Positions 52,323 to 64,000 of a stretch of 64,000 nucleotides of DNA are shown here, one piece after another. This stretch comes from Saccharomonospora sp. NB11 (GTDB taxonomy: Bacteria; Actinomycetota; Actinomycetes; Mycobacteriales; Pseudonocardiaceae): contig NZ_JACBJG010000008.1 in assembly GCF_015910535.1 (NCBI RefSeq), positions 124,001 to 188,000 on the forward strand, given 5' to 3'. Made by a program: the position numbers and the translations under genes. The number at the start of each line of letters is the position of its first letter. Positions within the stretch are counted from its first letter, which is position 1. The notes below the pieces were generated by a model, which was not told the origin of the DNA, did no database searches, and worked only from the letters and a program-made list of their open reading frames with translations.

Positions 52323-54743
52323 ATGACCGACATGAGCGGCACTGCCGCACCCGCCGTCCACGAGACGGAAGCCGTGATCGACAACGGCCGGTTCGGCCGC
52401 CGTACGGTCCGGTTCGAGACCGGCCGACTTGCCCGGCAGGCCGCCGGTGCCGTGGTCGCCTACCTGGACGACGAGACGATGCTGCTGTCGGCGACCACCG
52501 CGTCGAAGCAGCCGAAGGAGCACTTCGACTTCTTCCCCCTCACGGTGGACGTCGAGGAGCGGATGTACGCGGCGGGTCGGATTCCCGGCGCCTTCTTCCG
52601 TCGCGAGGGTCGTCCGTCCACGGACGCCGTCCTGACCTGCCGGTTGATCGACCGGCCGCTGCGGCCGTCGTTCGCCGACGGGCTGCGCAACGAGATCCAG
52701 ATCGTCGTCACCGTGCAGTCGCTGCACCCGGACGACCCGTACGACGTGCTCGCGATCAACGCTGCGTCGGCCTCCACCCAGATCGGTGGTCTGCCGTTCT
52801 CCGGCCCCATCGGCGGTGTGCGGGTCGCGCTGATCGAGGACCAGTGGGTCGCGTTCCCGACCTGGTCGCAGCTGGAGCGCGCGACGTTCAACATGGTCGT
52901 GGCGGGCCGCATCGTCGGTGACCGCCCCGAGGACGTCGCCATCATGATGGTCGAGGCCGAGGGAACCGAGAACACCCTCGACCTGATCGCGGAGGGCGCC
53001 ACCGCGCCCACCGAGGAGACCGTCGCGCAGGGTCTCGACGCCGCGAAGCCCTTCATCCGCGTGCTGTGCGAGGCGCAGCAGCGCCTGGCGGACGCCGCCG
53101 CCAAGCCGGTCGGCGAGTTCCCGGTCTTTCCGGCCTACGAGACCGACGCCTACGACGCGGTGGCCGCGATCGCGACCGACGACCTGGCGAAGGCGCTGAC
53201 CATCGCGGGCAAGCAGGAGCGCGAGACCGCCATCGACGAGGTCAAGGCCGCTGTCCTGGAGCGCGTCGGCATCAACGAGGGCGAGGCGTTCGAGGGCCGC
53301 GAGAAGGAGATCGGGGCCGCGTTCCGCGCGCTCACCAAGAAGCTGATCCGGCAGCGCATCCTGCGTGACAAGGTGCGCATCGACGGGCGTGGCGTCACCG
53401 ACATCCGCCAGCTGTCCGCCGAGGTCTCCGTGGTGCCGAGGGCGCACGGCTCGGCGCTGTTCGAGCGTGGCGAGACGCAGATCCTGGGCGTCACCACGCT
53501 GAACATGCTCCGCATGGAGCAGCAGCTCGACACGCTGTCGCCCGCGACGACGAAGCGGTACCTGCACCACTACAACTTCCCGCCCTTCTCCACCGGTGAG
53601 ACCGGTCGGGTGGGGACGCCGAAGCGGCGGGAGATCGGCCACGGCATGCTGGCCGAGCGCGCGCTCGTGCCCGTGGTGCCGAAGCGCGAGGAGTTCCCGT
53701 ATGCCATCCGTCAGGTGTCCGAGGCGCTCGGCTCCAACGGCTCCACGTCGATGGGGTCGGTGTGTGCCTCCACGATGAGCCTGCTCAACGCCGGTGTGCC
53801 GCTGAAGGCGCCGGTGGCGGGTATCGCCATGGGGCTGGTGTCCGACGAGGTCGAGGGCGAGACCAAGTACGTGGCGCTCACCGACATCCTCGGCGCCGAG
53901 GACGCCTTCGGCGACATGGACTTCAAGGTCGCGGGCACCAAGGACGTCATCACCGCGCTGCAGCTCGACACCAAGCTCGACGGCATTCCGTCGGACGTGC
54001 TGGCCGCGGCGCTCAACCAGGCGCGCGACGCCCGGTTGACGATCCTGGAGGTCATGGCCGAGGCCATCGACCAGCCCGACGAGATGAGCCCTTACGCGCC
54101 GCGCGTGACGAGCGTCAAGGTGCCGGTGGACAAGATCGGTGAGGTCATCGGCCCGAAGGGCAAGATGATCAACTCGATCACCGAGGAGACCGGCGCGGAC
54201 ATCTCGATCGAGGACGACGGCACGATCTATGTCGGCGCCGCCGACGGTCCGTCCGCCGAGGCCGCGATCGACAAGATCAACGCCATCGCCAACCCGCAGT
54301 TGCCCAAGGTGGGCGAGCGCTTCCTGGGCACCGTCGTGAAGACGGCGGCGTTCGGTGCGTTCGTGTCGTTGCTGCCCGGCAAGGACGGCCTCGTGCACAT
54401 CTCGAAGCTGGGCAACGGCAAGCGCATCGACAAGGTCGAGGACGTCGTCAACGTCGGCGACAAGCTGCGCGTGGAGATCGCCGACATCGACAGCCGCGGC
54501 AAGATCAGCCTGATCGTCGTGCGGGAGGACGCCGAGGACGAGGGCAAGTCCGACGCGGCGACCGACGACACGAAGTCGGAGGAGTCCGGCGAGGGCCAGC
54601 AGGCGAAGGCCGACAAGCCGCGTTCCGACCGGCCGCGGCAGCGCACCCGCCGGGGTGGCCGCAACCGTGGCGGCGACAAGGGCGAGCGCGCCGAGAAGTC
54701 GGAGAAGCAGGCGGGCGAGGGCGGCCCGGCCGACGTCGAGTAA
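52323..54743 (+). CDS. pnp: Polyribonucleotide nucleotidyltransferase (PNPase)
   Basis: 806 residues from the ATG at 52323 (GAGGAG upstream, slightly long spacer). Two RNase PH-like core domains (about 15-240 and 360-590) flank a helical linker. A KH domain ([20 protein letters not shown]) and S1 domain ([20 protein letters not shown]) follow. The C-terminus (about 745-806) is a disordered Arg/Gly/Lys tail not found in E. coli. PNPase degrades RNA 3'-5' and, in actinobacteria, also adds heteropolymeric tails. Confidence 0.95.
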   Translation: MTDMSGTAAPAVHETEAVIDNGRFGRRTVRFETGRLARQAAGAVVAYLDDETMLLSATTASKQPKEHFDFFPLTVDVEERMYAAGRIPGAFFRREGRPSTDAVLTCRLIDRPLRPSFADGLRNEIQIVVTVQSLHPDDPYDVLAINAASASTQIGGLPFSGPIGGVRVALIEDQWVAFPTWSQLERATFNMVVAGRIVGDRPEDVAIMMVEAEGTENTLDLIAEGATAPTEETVAQGLDAAKPFIRVLCEAQQRLADAAAKPVGEFPVFPAYETDAYDAVAAIATDDLAKALTIAGKQERETAIDEVKAAVLERVGINEGEAFEGREKEIGAAFRALTKKLIRQRILRDKVRIDGRGVTDIRQLSAEVSVVPRAHGSALFERGETQILGVTTLNMLRMEQQLDTLSPATTKRYLHHYNFPPFSTGETGRVGTPKRREIGHGMLAERALVPVVPKREEFPYAIRQVSEALGSNGSTSMGSVCASTMSLLNAGVPLKAPVAGIAMGLVSDEVEGETKYVALTDILGAEDAFGDMDFKVAGTKDVITALQLDTKLDGIPSDVLAAALNQARDARLTILEVMAEAIDQPDEMSPYAPRVTSVKVPVDKIGEVIGPKGKMINSITEETGADISIEDDGTIYVGAADGPSAEAAIDKINAIANPQLPKVGERFLGTVVKTAAFGAFVSLLPGKDGLVHISKLGNGKRIDKVEDVVNVGDKLRVEIADIDSRGKISLIVVREDAEDEGKSDAATDDTKSEESGEGQQAKADKPRSDRPRQRTRRGGRNRGGDKGERAEKSEKQAGEGGPADVE

Positions 54744-54790
54744 GCACGCGTCGCGACGCTCAGCACGCTGAACATCACAACGAACGATCC

Positions 54791-54834
54791 CGAACGGCCC
54801 GTCGCCGACCGCACCGGCGGTGACGGGCCGTTCG
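54791..54834 (+). terminator. Hairpin after pnp
   Basis: CGAACGGCCCGTC (54791-54803) and GACGGGCCGTTCG (54822-54834), 13 bp, with a GC-rich partly paired loop of 18 nt. It sits between pnp and the M16 peptidase gene. Confidence 0.65.
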
Positions 54835-54856
54835 GCTGAGGTGAGTCGACGAGGTC

Positions 54857-57446
<2,590 letters not shown>

Positions 57447-57463
57447 CGGTCGTCGGGCCCCGC

Positions 57464-57497
57464 CGGACCGCGTCAGACCGTGTCGGACCGAGTCAGA
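57464..57497. repeat. Short 20-bp-period direct repeat at a convergent junction
   Basis: CGGACCGNGTCAGAC occurs at 57464-57478 and 57484-57498, one period apart, between the two convergent stops. The second copy includes the stop codon of the minus-strand VTT-like gene. Likely a small local duplication. Confidence 0.5.
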
Positions 57498-58077
57498 CAC
57501 GGAAGACCTGGGCGAACACGGCCGGGGCGGCGGCCAGCGTGCTGAAACGCACGAACCTGCCGAGGAAGCCGAGCGCGACGAACAGCGACAGTCGCATGCG
57601 GACGATGCCGGCGAGCACGGCCGTGGCCATGTACGGCGGGAGCCCGAACACCGAGCTGACGCCGTAGGTGACGGTCATCCAGTGCGGGTGCCGATGGCAG
57701 CGTTCCCGGACGGTGTCGAGCAGCATGCGCAGGCGCTTGGTGTGCCTGCGCCACCGGTCTCGTCGGGCGGACGGTGGGCTGGGGCGTCGGGGTCGGTTCA
57801 GCGTCGCCGGGAGTTCGATCGTGCCCCGGGCGGCCAGGTAGTAGAGCAACTTGCCCGCCACCTGGCCCAGCGCGGTGGCGGCACCGATACCGATCCACGG
57901 CAGCGACGAGTCGGCCGAGGCCAGGCCGATCACGAACAGCTCGACGCTCATCACTGGCAGCACGGACGCGCCGAAGGCGATTCCGAGCGAGAGACACAGC
58001 CAGGTGAGCACCGCGGAGACCTTTCGACGTGGCGCGGATCGGGGACGCCGACCGTGCCACCGTAGCGAGATCACCAC
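57493..58077 (-). CDS. VTT/SNARE-associated-like small membrane protein (YqaA-type)
   Basis: 194 residues. A basic N-terminus precedes several hydrophobic segments: LTWLCLSLGIAFGASVLPVM, WIGIGAATALGQVAGKLLYYL, then a basic loop and SSVFGLPPYMATAVLAGIVR and LFVALGFLGRFVRF. GLPP and the GR-F pattern are typical of DedA/VTT family proteins, which translocate polyprenyl lipids or affect membrane potential in known cases. The start may be GTG at 58077 or the next codon. Confidence 0.65.
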   Translation of the reverse strand: MVISLRWHGRRPRSAPRRKVSAVLTWLCLSLGIAFGASVLPVMSVELFVIGLASADSSLPWIGIGAATALGQVAGKLLYYLAARGTIELPATLNRPRRPSPPSARRDRWRRHTKRLRMLLDTVRERCHRHPHWMTVTYGVSSVFGLPPYMATAVLAGIVRMRLSLFVALGFLGRFVRFSTLAAAPAVFAQVFRV

Positions 58078-58185
58078 GCATCGAAGCCCGTTTCGACAAC
58101 ATTCGCGGCCTCGACCACCGGAACGCCCGAGCGGTGGCGGACGGGAGGCACTCGCCTCACCCGGTCACCACCGCTCGGGCGAACG

Positions 58186-59376
58186 TCACGAGGTTGGGAC
58201 GGTCTCGGTGTGCGAGGACTTGCCGCCGAACATCCGGGTCACCGGCTCCACGACCCGCGCCGCGATCGGGCCGAGGATCGCCATGATCAACACGTAGGTG
58301 GCCGCGAGGGCGGCGAGCTCGCTCTCCACGGCACCCGCCGACACGGCGAACCCGGCGATCACGATGGAGAACTCGCCGCGTGCGACGAGCGCCGCACCCG
58401 CCCGAGCCCGGCCCATCCGACCGATGCCGTTGCGGCGCGCGGCCAGCCACCCGGTCGTGACCTTCGTGGCCGTGGTGACGACGGCCAGCACGACCGCCCA
58501 CAGCAACACCGGAGGGATGCTGCCCGGGTCGGTGTTGAGACCGAACACGACGAAGAACACGGCGGCGAACAGATCGCGCAGCGGTTCGAGCAGCTTCGTG
58601 GCGTTCTCGGCGGTGGACCCCGAGATCGCGATGCCCAGCAGGAACGCGCCGACCGCCGCCGAGACCTGCATGGCCGAGGCCAGCCCGGCCACGAGCAGCG
58701 CGGAGCCCAGGACCTTGAGCAGGAAGATCTCGCGGTCGGGGCTGTCGACCACGGCCGACACGTAGCGGCCGTACTTGAGGGCCACGAGCATGACCAGGCT
58801 GACGACGGCGAGCGAGATGCCGACGGCCTTGAGGCCGCCGAGGAGGCTCACCCCGGCCAGGACGGCGGTGAGGATCGGCAGGTACACCGCCATGACGAGG
58901 TCCTCGAACACGAGGATCGACAGCACAACAGGTGTCTCGCGGTTACCCAGTCGCCCGAGGTCGCCGAGTACCTTCGCGATGATGCCCGACGAGGAGATGT
59001 AGGTGATGCCGCCGAGGGCGAGAGCCCCGAGCGGGCCCCACCCCAGGATCAGGGCGACCGCGACACCCGGCGCCGCGTTGAGCACCAGGTCGATCAGCCC
59101 CGACGTCCACGAGCGACGCAGCCCGGTGAACAGTTCGTCGGCCGTGTACTCCAGACCGAGCGTGAGCAGCAGGAGCACGACACCGATCTCGCTCGCGAGC
59201 GACGTGAAGCCACTGATGTCGCCGAGGGAGAAGACACCGCCACTGCCGAATGCCAGGCCCCCGAGCAGGTACAACGGGATCGGGGACATGCCGATCTTGC
59301 CCGCGAGTCGGCCCAGCACCCCCAATCCGAAGAACACAGCGCCGAGTTCGAGCAGGGACAGTGCGGTGTGATCCAC
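58186..59376 (-). CDS. CPA2 cation:proton antiporter (KhtU-like)
   Basis: 396 residues, ~12 helices. GLGVLGRLAGKIGMSPIPLYLLGGLAFG and the conserved ALGGITYISSSGIIAKVLGDLG and QVSAAVGAFLLGIAISGS segments match the KefB/KhtU antiporter fold. There is no fused RCK domain; the regulator is encoded separately just upstream. The pair should exchange K+ for H+ across the membrane. Confidence 0.88.
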   Translation of the reverse strand: MDHTALSLLELGAVFFGLGVLGRLAGKIGMSPIPLYLLGGLAFGSGGVFSLGDISGFTSLASEIGVVLLLLTLGLEYTADELFTGLRRSWTSGLIDLVLNAAPGVAVALILGWGPLGALALGGITYISSSGIIAKVLGDLGRLGNRETPVVLSILVFEDLVMAVYLPILTAVLAGVSLLGGLKAVGISLAVVSLVMLVALKYGRYVSAVVDSPDREIFLLKVLGSALLVAGLASAMQVSAAVGAFLLGIAISGSTAENATKLLEPLRDLFAAVFFVVFGLNTDPGSIPPVLLWAVVLAVVTTATKVTTGWLAARRNGIGRMGRARAGAALVARGEFSIVIAGFAVSAGAVESELAALAATYVLIMAILGPIAARVVEPVTRMFGGKSSHTETVPTS

Positions 59377-59387
59377 GCGAGTGTGCC

Positions 59388-59870
59388 TCAGCCTTGCTTG
59401 AGAATCTTGGCGGCCTCGTCGAGCCCGTCGGACGTGCCGACGACGACGAGCACGTCACCACCGGTGAACAGGAAATCGGGTGCGGGGGACGGATGAACCT
59501 GGCCCGCGCGCATGACGGCCACGACGGACACGCCCGTACGGCTGCGGAGGGCGACGTCGCCCAGCGTGTGACCGTCGTAAGGGGATCCGCTCTTGAGCGG
59601 TAGCTGCTTGGTGCTGATGCCGGGAACTTCGTCCTGCTCCTCGTTCAACTGCGCCACCAACTGGGGCGCGCCGAGCAGGTTCGCCAGGGTGCCCGCCTCC
59701 TCCACGGTGAGCGGAAGGGAGGCCAGGCACGCGTCGGGGTCCTCCGCCTTCGACACGATGAGATCGATCATGCCGTCGCGGTGTGTGACAACACCCACGC
59801 GCCGACCGTTGTCCAGCGCGAAGTCCTTACGGACGCCGATTCCCGGCAGGGGGGTTACGTCGACGTTCAC
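59388..59870 (-). CDS. TrkA-C domain regulatory subunit of antiporter (KhtT-like)
   Basis: 160 residues from the GTG at 59870, set by a leaderless promoter and by homology (NVDVTPLPGIGVRKDFALDN). A TrkA-C (RCK_C) domain spans about 75-160 (DVALRSRTGVSVVAVMRAG, FTGGDVLVVVGTSDGL). In B. subtilis KhtT gates KhtU and its homologues bind cyclic di-AMP; binding here is untested. The antiporter follows after 11 bp. Confidence 0.85.
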   Translation of the reverse strand: MNVDVTPLPGIGVRKDFALDNGRRVGVVTHRDGMIDLIVSKAEDPDACLASLPLTVEEAGTLANLLGAPQLVAQLNEEQDEVPGISTKQLPLKSGSPYDGHTLGDVALRSRTGVSVVAVMRAGQVHPSPAPDFLFTGGDVLVVVGTSDGLDEAAKILKQG

Positions 59871-60209
59871 GGCGAACACCGTAACGCACGCGGGTGACGG
59901 GTGTCGCGGTGGTGTCGTCGCAGGAGAGAGCCGGGTTCTCGGTCCTCGGGGGAGTGGGGCGAGCGAGGGAAGCGGCGCGATTTCGTGTCGCTGTCACGGC
60001 CGCCGCGCAATTCATCGACTTTACTATGACTTGACCTCGTTTGAAGTGAGAAGATCATCACGCGCCCTTCCGGTGATCGGACACTGCGATCGAGAAAGGT
60101 CATTCTGTACGATGGAACCACGGGGTTGGTCGATGATCGCACGCTAACGCGGTGAGGCGTCCCCTCGAGCCCGATGACGATGTTCGGACCCGAGACGGCG
60201 GTGGAATAG
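59871..60209. other. Divergent intergenic region, khtT and mnhA promoters
   Basis: 339 bp. On the minus strand TACGGT (59883-59878) lies 7 nt from the khtT GTG, a leaderless arrangement. From about 60005 to 60060 the sequence becomes relatively AT-rich, unusual for this genome, with TTGACC at 60032-60037 as a possible -35 toward the Mnh operon. No coding frame is convincing. Confidence 0.45.
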
Positions 60210-62615
60210 ATGCTCGTGGCGATTCTCGCCCATTTCGCCGTCGCGGCGATGCTGCCCACGATCGCGCGCAGGTGGGGGAGGGGCGCCTTCGTCGTCGGAG
60301 GCGTGCTGTCAGCGGCGACGCTCGCGACTCTACTCCTCTTCTACGCCCAGGGCGCATTCGGCGATCCCGCGACGCCGGCCGAACAGACCGTCCAGTGGGC
60401 ACCGTCCATCGGTTTGGAGATCACTCTTCGGATCGACGCCCTTTCGGTGCTCATGTCGTTGCTCGTCTCGGGAATCGGTGCGCTGGTTTTGTTCTACTAC
60501 GCGTGCTATGCGAAACGGGGCGACAAGAATGTCGCGCGCAATTCTTCGTTGCTCGTGACATTCGCGGGAGCGATGCTCGGACTCGTTCTCGTCGACGACA
60601 TCTTCTCCCTCTACCTGTTCTGGGAACTGACGACCGTCTGTTCGTTCCTGCTCGTCGGTGGCGACGGAACGACGAGGCGGTCCCGTCGCTCCGCCACCCA
60701 GGCGTTGCTGGTGACGGCCGCGGGTGGGCTCTCGATGCTCCTGGGATTGATCCTCCTGGCGACGGCCGCCGGGACTGTCCGCGTGTCCGAGATCGTGGCC
60801 GACCCGCCGCCGGGCGGCCTGCTGGTCAGCGTCGCGGTGGTCCTGGTCCTGACCGGTGCTTTCACGAAGTCCGCCCAGTTCCCGTTCCACTTCTGGTTGC
60901 CGGCCGCGATGGTCGCGCCCACGCCGGTGAGTGCGTACCTGCACGCCGCTGCCATGGTGAAGGCGGGCGTCTACCTCATCGCCCGTTTCGCGCCCGGCTT
61001 CCACGACCTTCCCGCATGGTGGATCCCGGTCGTGGTCCTGGGGTTGTGGACGATGATTCTGGGCGCGGTCCGGGCGCTCCGGCAGAACGACCTCAAGACG
61101 CTGCTTGCATTCGGAACCGTCAGCCAACTGGGCTTTTTGATGGTTTTGGTCGGTTCGGGCGGTTTCGTCTCCGCGCTGGCGGGTGCGACGCTCGTCCTGG
61201 CCCACGGTCTTTTCAAGTCGACCCTCTTCCTGGTCACCGGCATCATCGACAAGCAGGCAGGGACCCGCGACGTCCGGCACTTGTCCGGACTCGGCCGTCG
61301 GTGGCCGTTCCTGGCCGGGGTGGCCACGCTCGCGGCGGCCTCGATGGCCGGTGTGCCTCCGCTGCTCGGTTTCGTCGGCAAGGAAGCGGCGTTGGAGGCG
61401 TTCCTCCACGGCGGTGCGTTGGGTCCCGCGGTCGGCCGGATCGTCCTGATCGGTCTGACCCTCGGCTCGGCGTTGACCGTCGCGTACAGCCTGCGCTTCC
61501 TCGTCGGTGCCTTCGGCACACGGCCCGCCGTCGACCCGTTGCGCGTCGACGCGCCGAAAGCGCTGTTCGTGGCACCCGTCGTGGTCCCGGCCGTGGCGAG
61601 CCTCGTACTCGGTCTCGTCCCGTCGTGGGTCGAGGTCCTCGCCGGGAAGTACGCGGCCGGGTATCCGTCCGAAGAAGTCCGTTACCACCTGGCGCTGTGG
61701 CACGGGATCAGCGTTCCCCTGCTGCTGTCGGCGCTCGTCCTCGCGACCGGGTACCTCGTGTACCGCGCGACGTGGGTCGTGCGTCGCTTCGCCGGTCGCC
61801 TGCCGAGGGCGTTGCAGGCCGAACCGTCCTATCTGGCCACCGTCGGGGCGCTTGACCGCCTCGCCCGCTGGCTGACCGGTCGCCTGCAGGTCGGTTCGCT
61901 GCCGGTCTACCTCGGTGTCATCGTCGTGACGGTGTCGGTGGTCCCGACGCTGGGCCTGCTCGGTGGTCTCGACGGACCGACGGAGCTGCGGTTCGCCGAC
62001 TCGTGGACGCAGCCCGTGCTCGTGCTGATGATGTTGATCGCCGCGGGTGCCGTCGTGCTGTCCCGCCGCAGGCTCACGGCCGTCCTGCTGACCGGTCTGG
62101 TCGGCTACAGCATCGGTGCGCTGTTCGTCGTCGAGGGTGGTGTCGACCTCGCGCTCGCACAGTTCCTCGTCGAGTCGTTGACGCTCGTAGTGTTCGTGTT
62201 CGTCCTGCGCCGGTTCCCCGCGGCGTTCGGCAAGGACCGGCCACGTTCGGCACAGGTGCGGTGGATCAAGGCCGGCATCGCCGCATTGGGCGGCATCGTC
62301 GTCGCGGTGCTCGCGGTGCTCGTGTCGGGATCGCGCAGCGGCCTTCCGGAGACCAGCCACGAATACATCGCGCGCGCGGAGTCCGAGGCCGGGGCCCACA
62401 ACGTGGTGAACGCGATCATCGTCGACTTCCGGGCGTTCGACACGCTCGGCGAGGTCACGGTGCTGGCGGTGGCCGCGATCGGCGCCGCGAGCCTCATCCT
62501 CTCCGCGCACCGGCAGCGTCGACGTCCTGACGAGAGCCTCGGCGGCGCGGACGAACTCCAGGACGACCTTCCGGCCGAGAACGGGTCCGGACACGAGGAA
62601 GGGGCACGGTCGTGA
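60210..62615 (+). CDS. mnhA: Na+/H+ antiporter subunit A (MnhA/MrpA)
   Basis: 801 residues, ~20 helices. The proton-pumping NuoL-like half is clear: DDIFSLYLFWELTTVCSFLLVG, FPFHFWLPAAMVAPTPVSAYLHAA and KTLLAFGTVSQLGFL. The C-terminus carries MbhD (about 605-680) and MbhE-like (FRAFDTLGEVTVLAVAAIGAAS) segments normally fused to MrpA. It overlaps mnhB by 4 bp (GTGA). Confidence 0.94.
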   Translation: MLVAILAHFAVAAMLPTIARRWGRGAFVVGGVLSAATLATLLLFYAQGAFGDPATPAEQTVQWAPSIGLEITLRIDALSVLMSLLVSGIGALVLFYYACYAKRGDKNVARNSSLLVTFAGAMLGLVLVDDIFSLYLFWELTTVCSFLLVGGDGTTRRSRRSATQALLVTAAGGLSMLLGLILLATAAGTVRVSEIVADPPPGGLLVSVAVVLVLTGAFTKSAQFPFHFWLPAAMVAPTPVSAYLHAAAMVKAGVYLIARFAPGFHDLPAWWIPVVVLGLWTMILGAVRALRQNDLKTLLAFGTVSQLGFLMVLVGSGGFVSALAGATLVLAHGLFKSTLFLVTGIIDKQAGTRDVRHLSGLGRRWPFLAGVATLAAASMAGVPPLLGFVGKEAALEAFLHGGALGPAVGRIVLIGLTLGSALTVAYSLRFLVGAFGTRPAVDPLRVDAPKALFVAPVVVPAVASLVLGLVPSWVEVLAGKYAAGYPSEEVRYHLALWHGISVPLLLSALVLATGYLVYRATWVVRRFAGRLPRALQAEPSYLATVGALDRLARWLTGRLQVGSLPVYLGVIVVTVSVVPTLGLLGGLDGPTELRFADSWTQPVLVLMMLIAAGAVVLSRRRLTAVLLTGLVGYSIGALFVVEGGVDLALAQFLVESLTLVVFVFVLRRFPAAFGKDRPRSAQVRWIKAGIAALGGIVVAVLAVLVSGSRSGLPETSHEYIARAESEAGAHNVVNAIIVDFRAFDTLGEVTVLAVAAIGAASLILSAHRQRRRPDESLGGADELQDDLPAENGSGHEEGARS

Positions 62616-63184
62616 CCACCTCCCGAACCGAAGCCGCACAGCTCTGGTGGGACACCTGCGACCGCCCTCGGGAACACTGGCTGATGCGGGAGAGCGAGCA
62701 GACTCGTTGGCCGCGGTCGTTGCTGCTCGAAGTCTGTTTGCGCATCGTCTTCCCGACGGTGTTGCTGCTGGCCACCTATCTGCTGTTCGCCGGTCACAAC
62801 CAGGCGGGCGGTGGTTTCAGCGCGGGACTCGTCGCCGGGCTGGCGTTCGTGCTGCGGTACGTCGCCGGGGGCTCGGTGACGGGGCTGCGCCGGTCGTGGG
62901 TGCAGCCGCCCATCGTGATCGGTGCCGGACTGGTCGTCGTGGTCGCGAGCGCGCTCGTTCCGGTGTTCTTCGACCTCCCGGTGCTGGCCAGCGCGGTGTG
63001 GTCCGTGGACGTGCCCGTGCTGGGAACGGTGAAGATCGCGACGAGTCTGGTGTTCGACACCGGCGTCTTCCTCCTCATCGTGGGCGTGGTGCTCAACCTG
63101 CTGCGCACCCTCGGTGAGGGCATCCAGATGGGCGAGTTGGAGAGCGAACTGAACGATCACCAGCCGGGGGACGCGAGCACGTGA
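62612..63184 (+). CDS. mnhB: Na+/H+ antiporter subunit B (MnhB/MrpB)
   Basis: 190 residues, GTG start. After a ~35-residue hydrophilic lead, four membrane segments contain the MnhB signature YLLFAGHNQAGGGFSAGLVAG. It is a core membrane subunit of the Mrp complex. The N-terminal extension is longer than in Bacillus MrpB. Overlaps mnhC by 4 bp. Confidence 0.92.
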   Translation: MTTSRTEAAQLWWDTCDRPREHWLMRESEQTRWPRSLLLEVCLRIVFPTVLLLATYLLFAGHNQAGGGFSAGLVAGLAFVLRYVAGGSVTGLRRSWVQPPIVIGAGLVVVVASALVPVFFDLPVLASAVWSVDVPVLGTVKIATSLVFDTGVFLLIVGVVLNLLRTLGEGIQMGELESELNDHQPGDAST

Positions 63185-63642
63185 CGATCAATCTGACGAT
63201 GGCGGTCGCGATCGCCGGGCTGTACACGGTGGGCTTCTACCTGCTCATGCAGCGGTCGCTGATGCGCGTGATCATCGGCATCGCGATCCTCGGACACGGT
63301 GCGAACCTCTTCCTCCAGGTGGCGGGCGGCCCTCCTGGGGAACCCAGCTTCGTCGGTGAGGCGGTCTCCTCGTTGATGGTCGATCCGTTGCCGCAGGCGC
63401 TCGCACTGACCGCGATCGTCATCACGTTCGCGCTCACCACGTTCCTACTGGCGTTGGCGTTCCGGTCGTGGGTGCTGATCGGTCACGACGAGGTCCAGGA
63501 CGACGTCGAGGACCGTCGGGTCGCGCTGCGCGAGGCGCGTGCCGTCGAGGAGACCGCGTCGCCCGACGTCGCCGAGACTCCGGACGAGGCGGAGGAAGCC
63601 TCCGAGGACGCGCCCGAGGCGCCGAGGGAGGCCCGCCGATGA
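63181..63642 (+). CDS. mnhC: Na+/H+ antiporter subunit C (MnhC/MrpC)
   Basis: 153 residues, GTG start, NuoK-like with three helices: AIAGLYTVGFYLLMQRSLMR, IIGIAILGHGANLFLQVAGG, and DPLPQALALTAIVITFALTT. The C-terminus is Glu/Ala-rich (about 115-153). Overlaps mnhD by 4 bp (ATGA). Confidence 0.92.
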   Translation: MTINLTMAVAIAGLYTVGFYLLMQRSLMRVIIGIAILGHGANLFLQVAGGPPGEPSFVGEAVSSLMVDPLPQALALTAIVITFALTTFLLALAFRSWVLIGHDEVQDDVEDRRVALREARAVEETASPDVAETPDEAEEASEDAPEAPREARR

Positions 63643-64000
63643 CTGTCATGCTCGCCCTTCCCGTGCTGCTGCCGCTGCTCGGCGCGGCACTGTCGCTGAT
63701 TCTCGGGCGCAGGCCCGACCTCCAGCGGGTCATCGGACTGAGCGTGCTCAGCACCGTGGTCGCGATCGCGTCGGTGCTCGTCTACCACACCGACACCGAA
63801 GGCCCGGTGGTGTTGCAGCTCGGTGGTTACGCGGCACCGTTCGGCATCACCCTGGTGGCCGACCGGCTGGCGGCGCTGCTGCTGCTCGTGTCGGCGGTGG
63901 TGACGTTGGCGGTGCTCGTGTTCTCCATCGGGCAGCGCGTCACCGACTACGGCCGGGAGATCGCGTCCACGACCTTCCAACCCGCCTACCTGGTGCTGTG
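63639..64000 (+). CDS. mnhD: Na+/H+ antiporter subunit D (MnhD/MrpD), truncated by window end
   Basis: First ~120 residues of an NuoN-like subunit (about 500 expected). Hydrophobic start MLALPVLLPLLGAALSLILG and later VADRLAALLLLVSAVVTLAVL match MrpD. The rest, and presumably E, F and G, lie beyond 64000. Confidence 0.88.
   Translation, partial: MTVMLALPVLLPLLGAALSLILGRRPDLQRVIGLSVLSTVVAIASVLVYHTDTEGPVVLQLGGYAAPFGITLVADRLAALLLLVSAVVTLAVLVFSIGQRVTDYGREIASTTFQPAYLVL

Noticed and set aside
52032-54398. 788-codon minus-strand open frame opposite pnp
   Set aside because: Low-complexity translation antisense to a certain gene; no ribosome site or homology.

Overview
The window is chromosomal DNA of a high-GC actinomycete. 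The best guess is the Pseudonocardiaceae (Saccharomonospora/Amycolatopsis-like). The reasons are very high GC at third codon positions, frequent GTG starts, lineage-typical families (DUF6292, DUF4429, DUF4439), an IF-2 with a long Gly/Pro-rich N-terminus, and the conserved actinobacterial order rimP-nusA-ylxR-infB-DUF503-rbfA ... MATE ... truB-ribF ... rpsO-pnp-M16 peptidase-dapB. The genus is inferred from gene content, not tested. I found no rRNA, tRNA, IS element, prophage or CRISPR array.

Region 1 (1-31000) is metabolic and accessory. A four-gene minus-strand operon (4138-37) encodes a KdgT-type permease, a DUF1537 acid-sugar kinase, a PdxA2-type dehydrogenase and a HutC-type GntR regulator. 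It looks like a self-contained route from a four-carbon sugar acid to DHAP, with a candidate operator upstream. Then come DUF6292, a Tat-exported amidohydrolase, a MetPS-like NSS transporter with a 38-residue small subunit, an exported amidase, a TAXI-TRAP transporter operon with a GNAT gene, an exported gamma-glutamyltransferase, a two-domain ABM protein, DUF4429, a tyrosine phosphatase, a six-Cys secreted protein and several regulators. A ChaB/Rho_N protein, a LigD-type polymerase plus ATP-dependent ligase pair (NHEJ-like, no Ku here) and a group 2 sigma factor follow. After these are a GlxA regulator/NAD(P)H oxidoreductase pair, a MocR regulator, a TetR regulator and a FAD monooxygenase.

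Region 2 (29900-37200) holds an MBL-fold protein, a CapA-like lipoprotein, a YdbS/YdbT-like bacterial PH-domain pair, a class V aminotransferase, a membrane-anchored protein and the DUF4439 ferritin-like lipoprotein that sits divergently from rimP.

Region 3 (37250-57450) is the translation/RNA core: rimP, nusA, ylxR, infB, DUF503, rbfA, then truB, ribF, rpsO, pnp, the M16 peptidase and dapB. Inserted are a PCMT-like methyltransferase and a Trm11-like methyltransferase (where many actinobacteria carry the DHH-type nrnA), plus MATE and MFS transporters. Strong hairpins separate infB, rbfA, truB, rpsO and pnp from what follows.

Region 4 (57490-64000) is ion homeostasis: a VTT-like membrane protein, a KhtTU-type K+/H+ antiporter pair and, divergently, the start of an Mrp/Mnh Na+/H+ antiporter operon (A, B, C and a truncated D).

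A recurring signal is a TANNNT -10 element 6-7 nt before a start codon with no Shine-Dalgarno. At least ten genes look leaderless, which also fixes several start codons.
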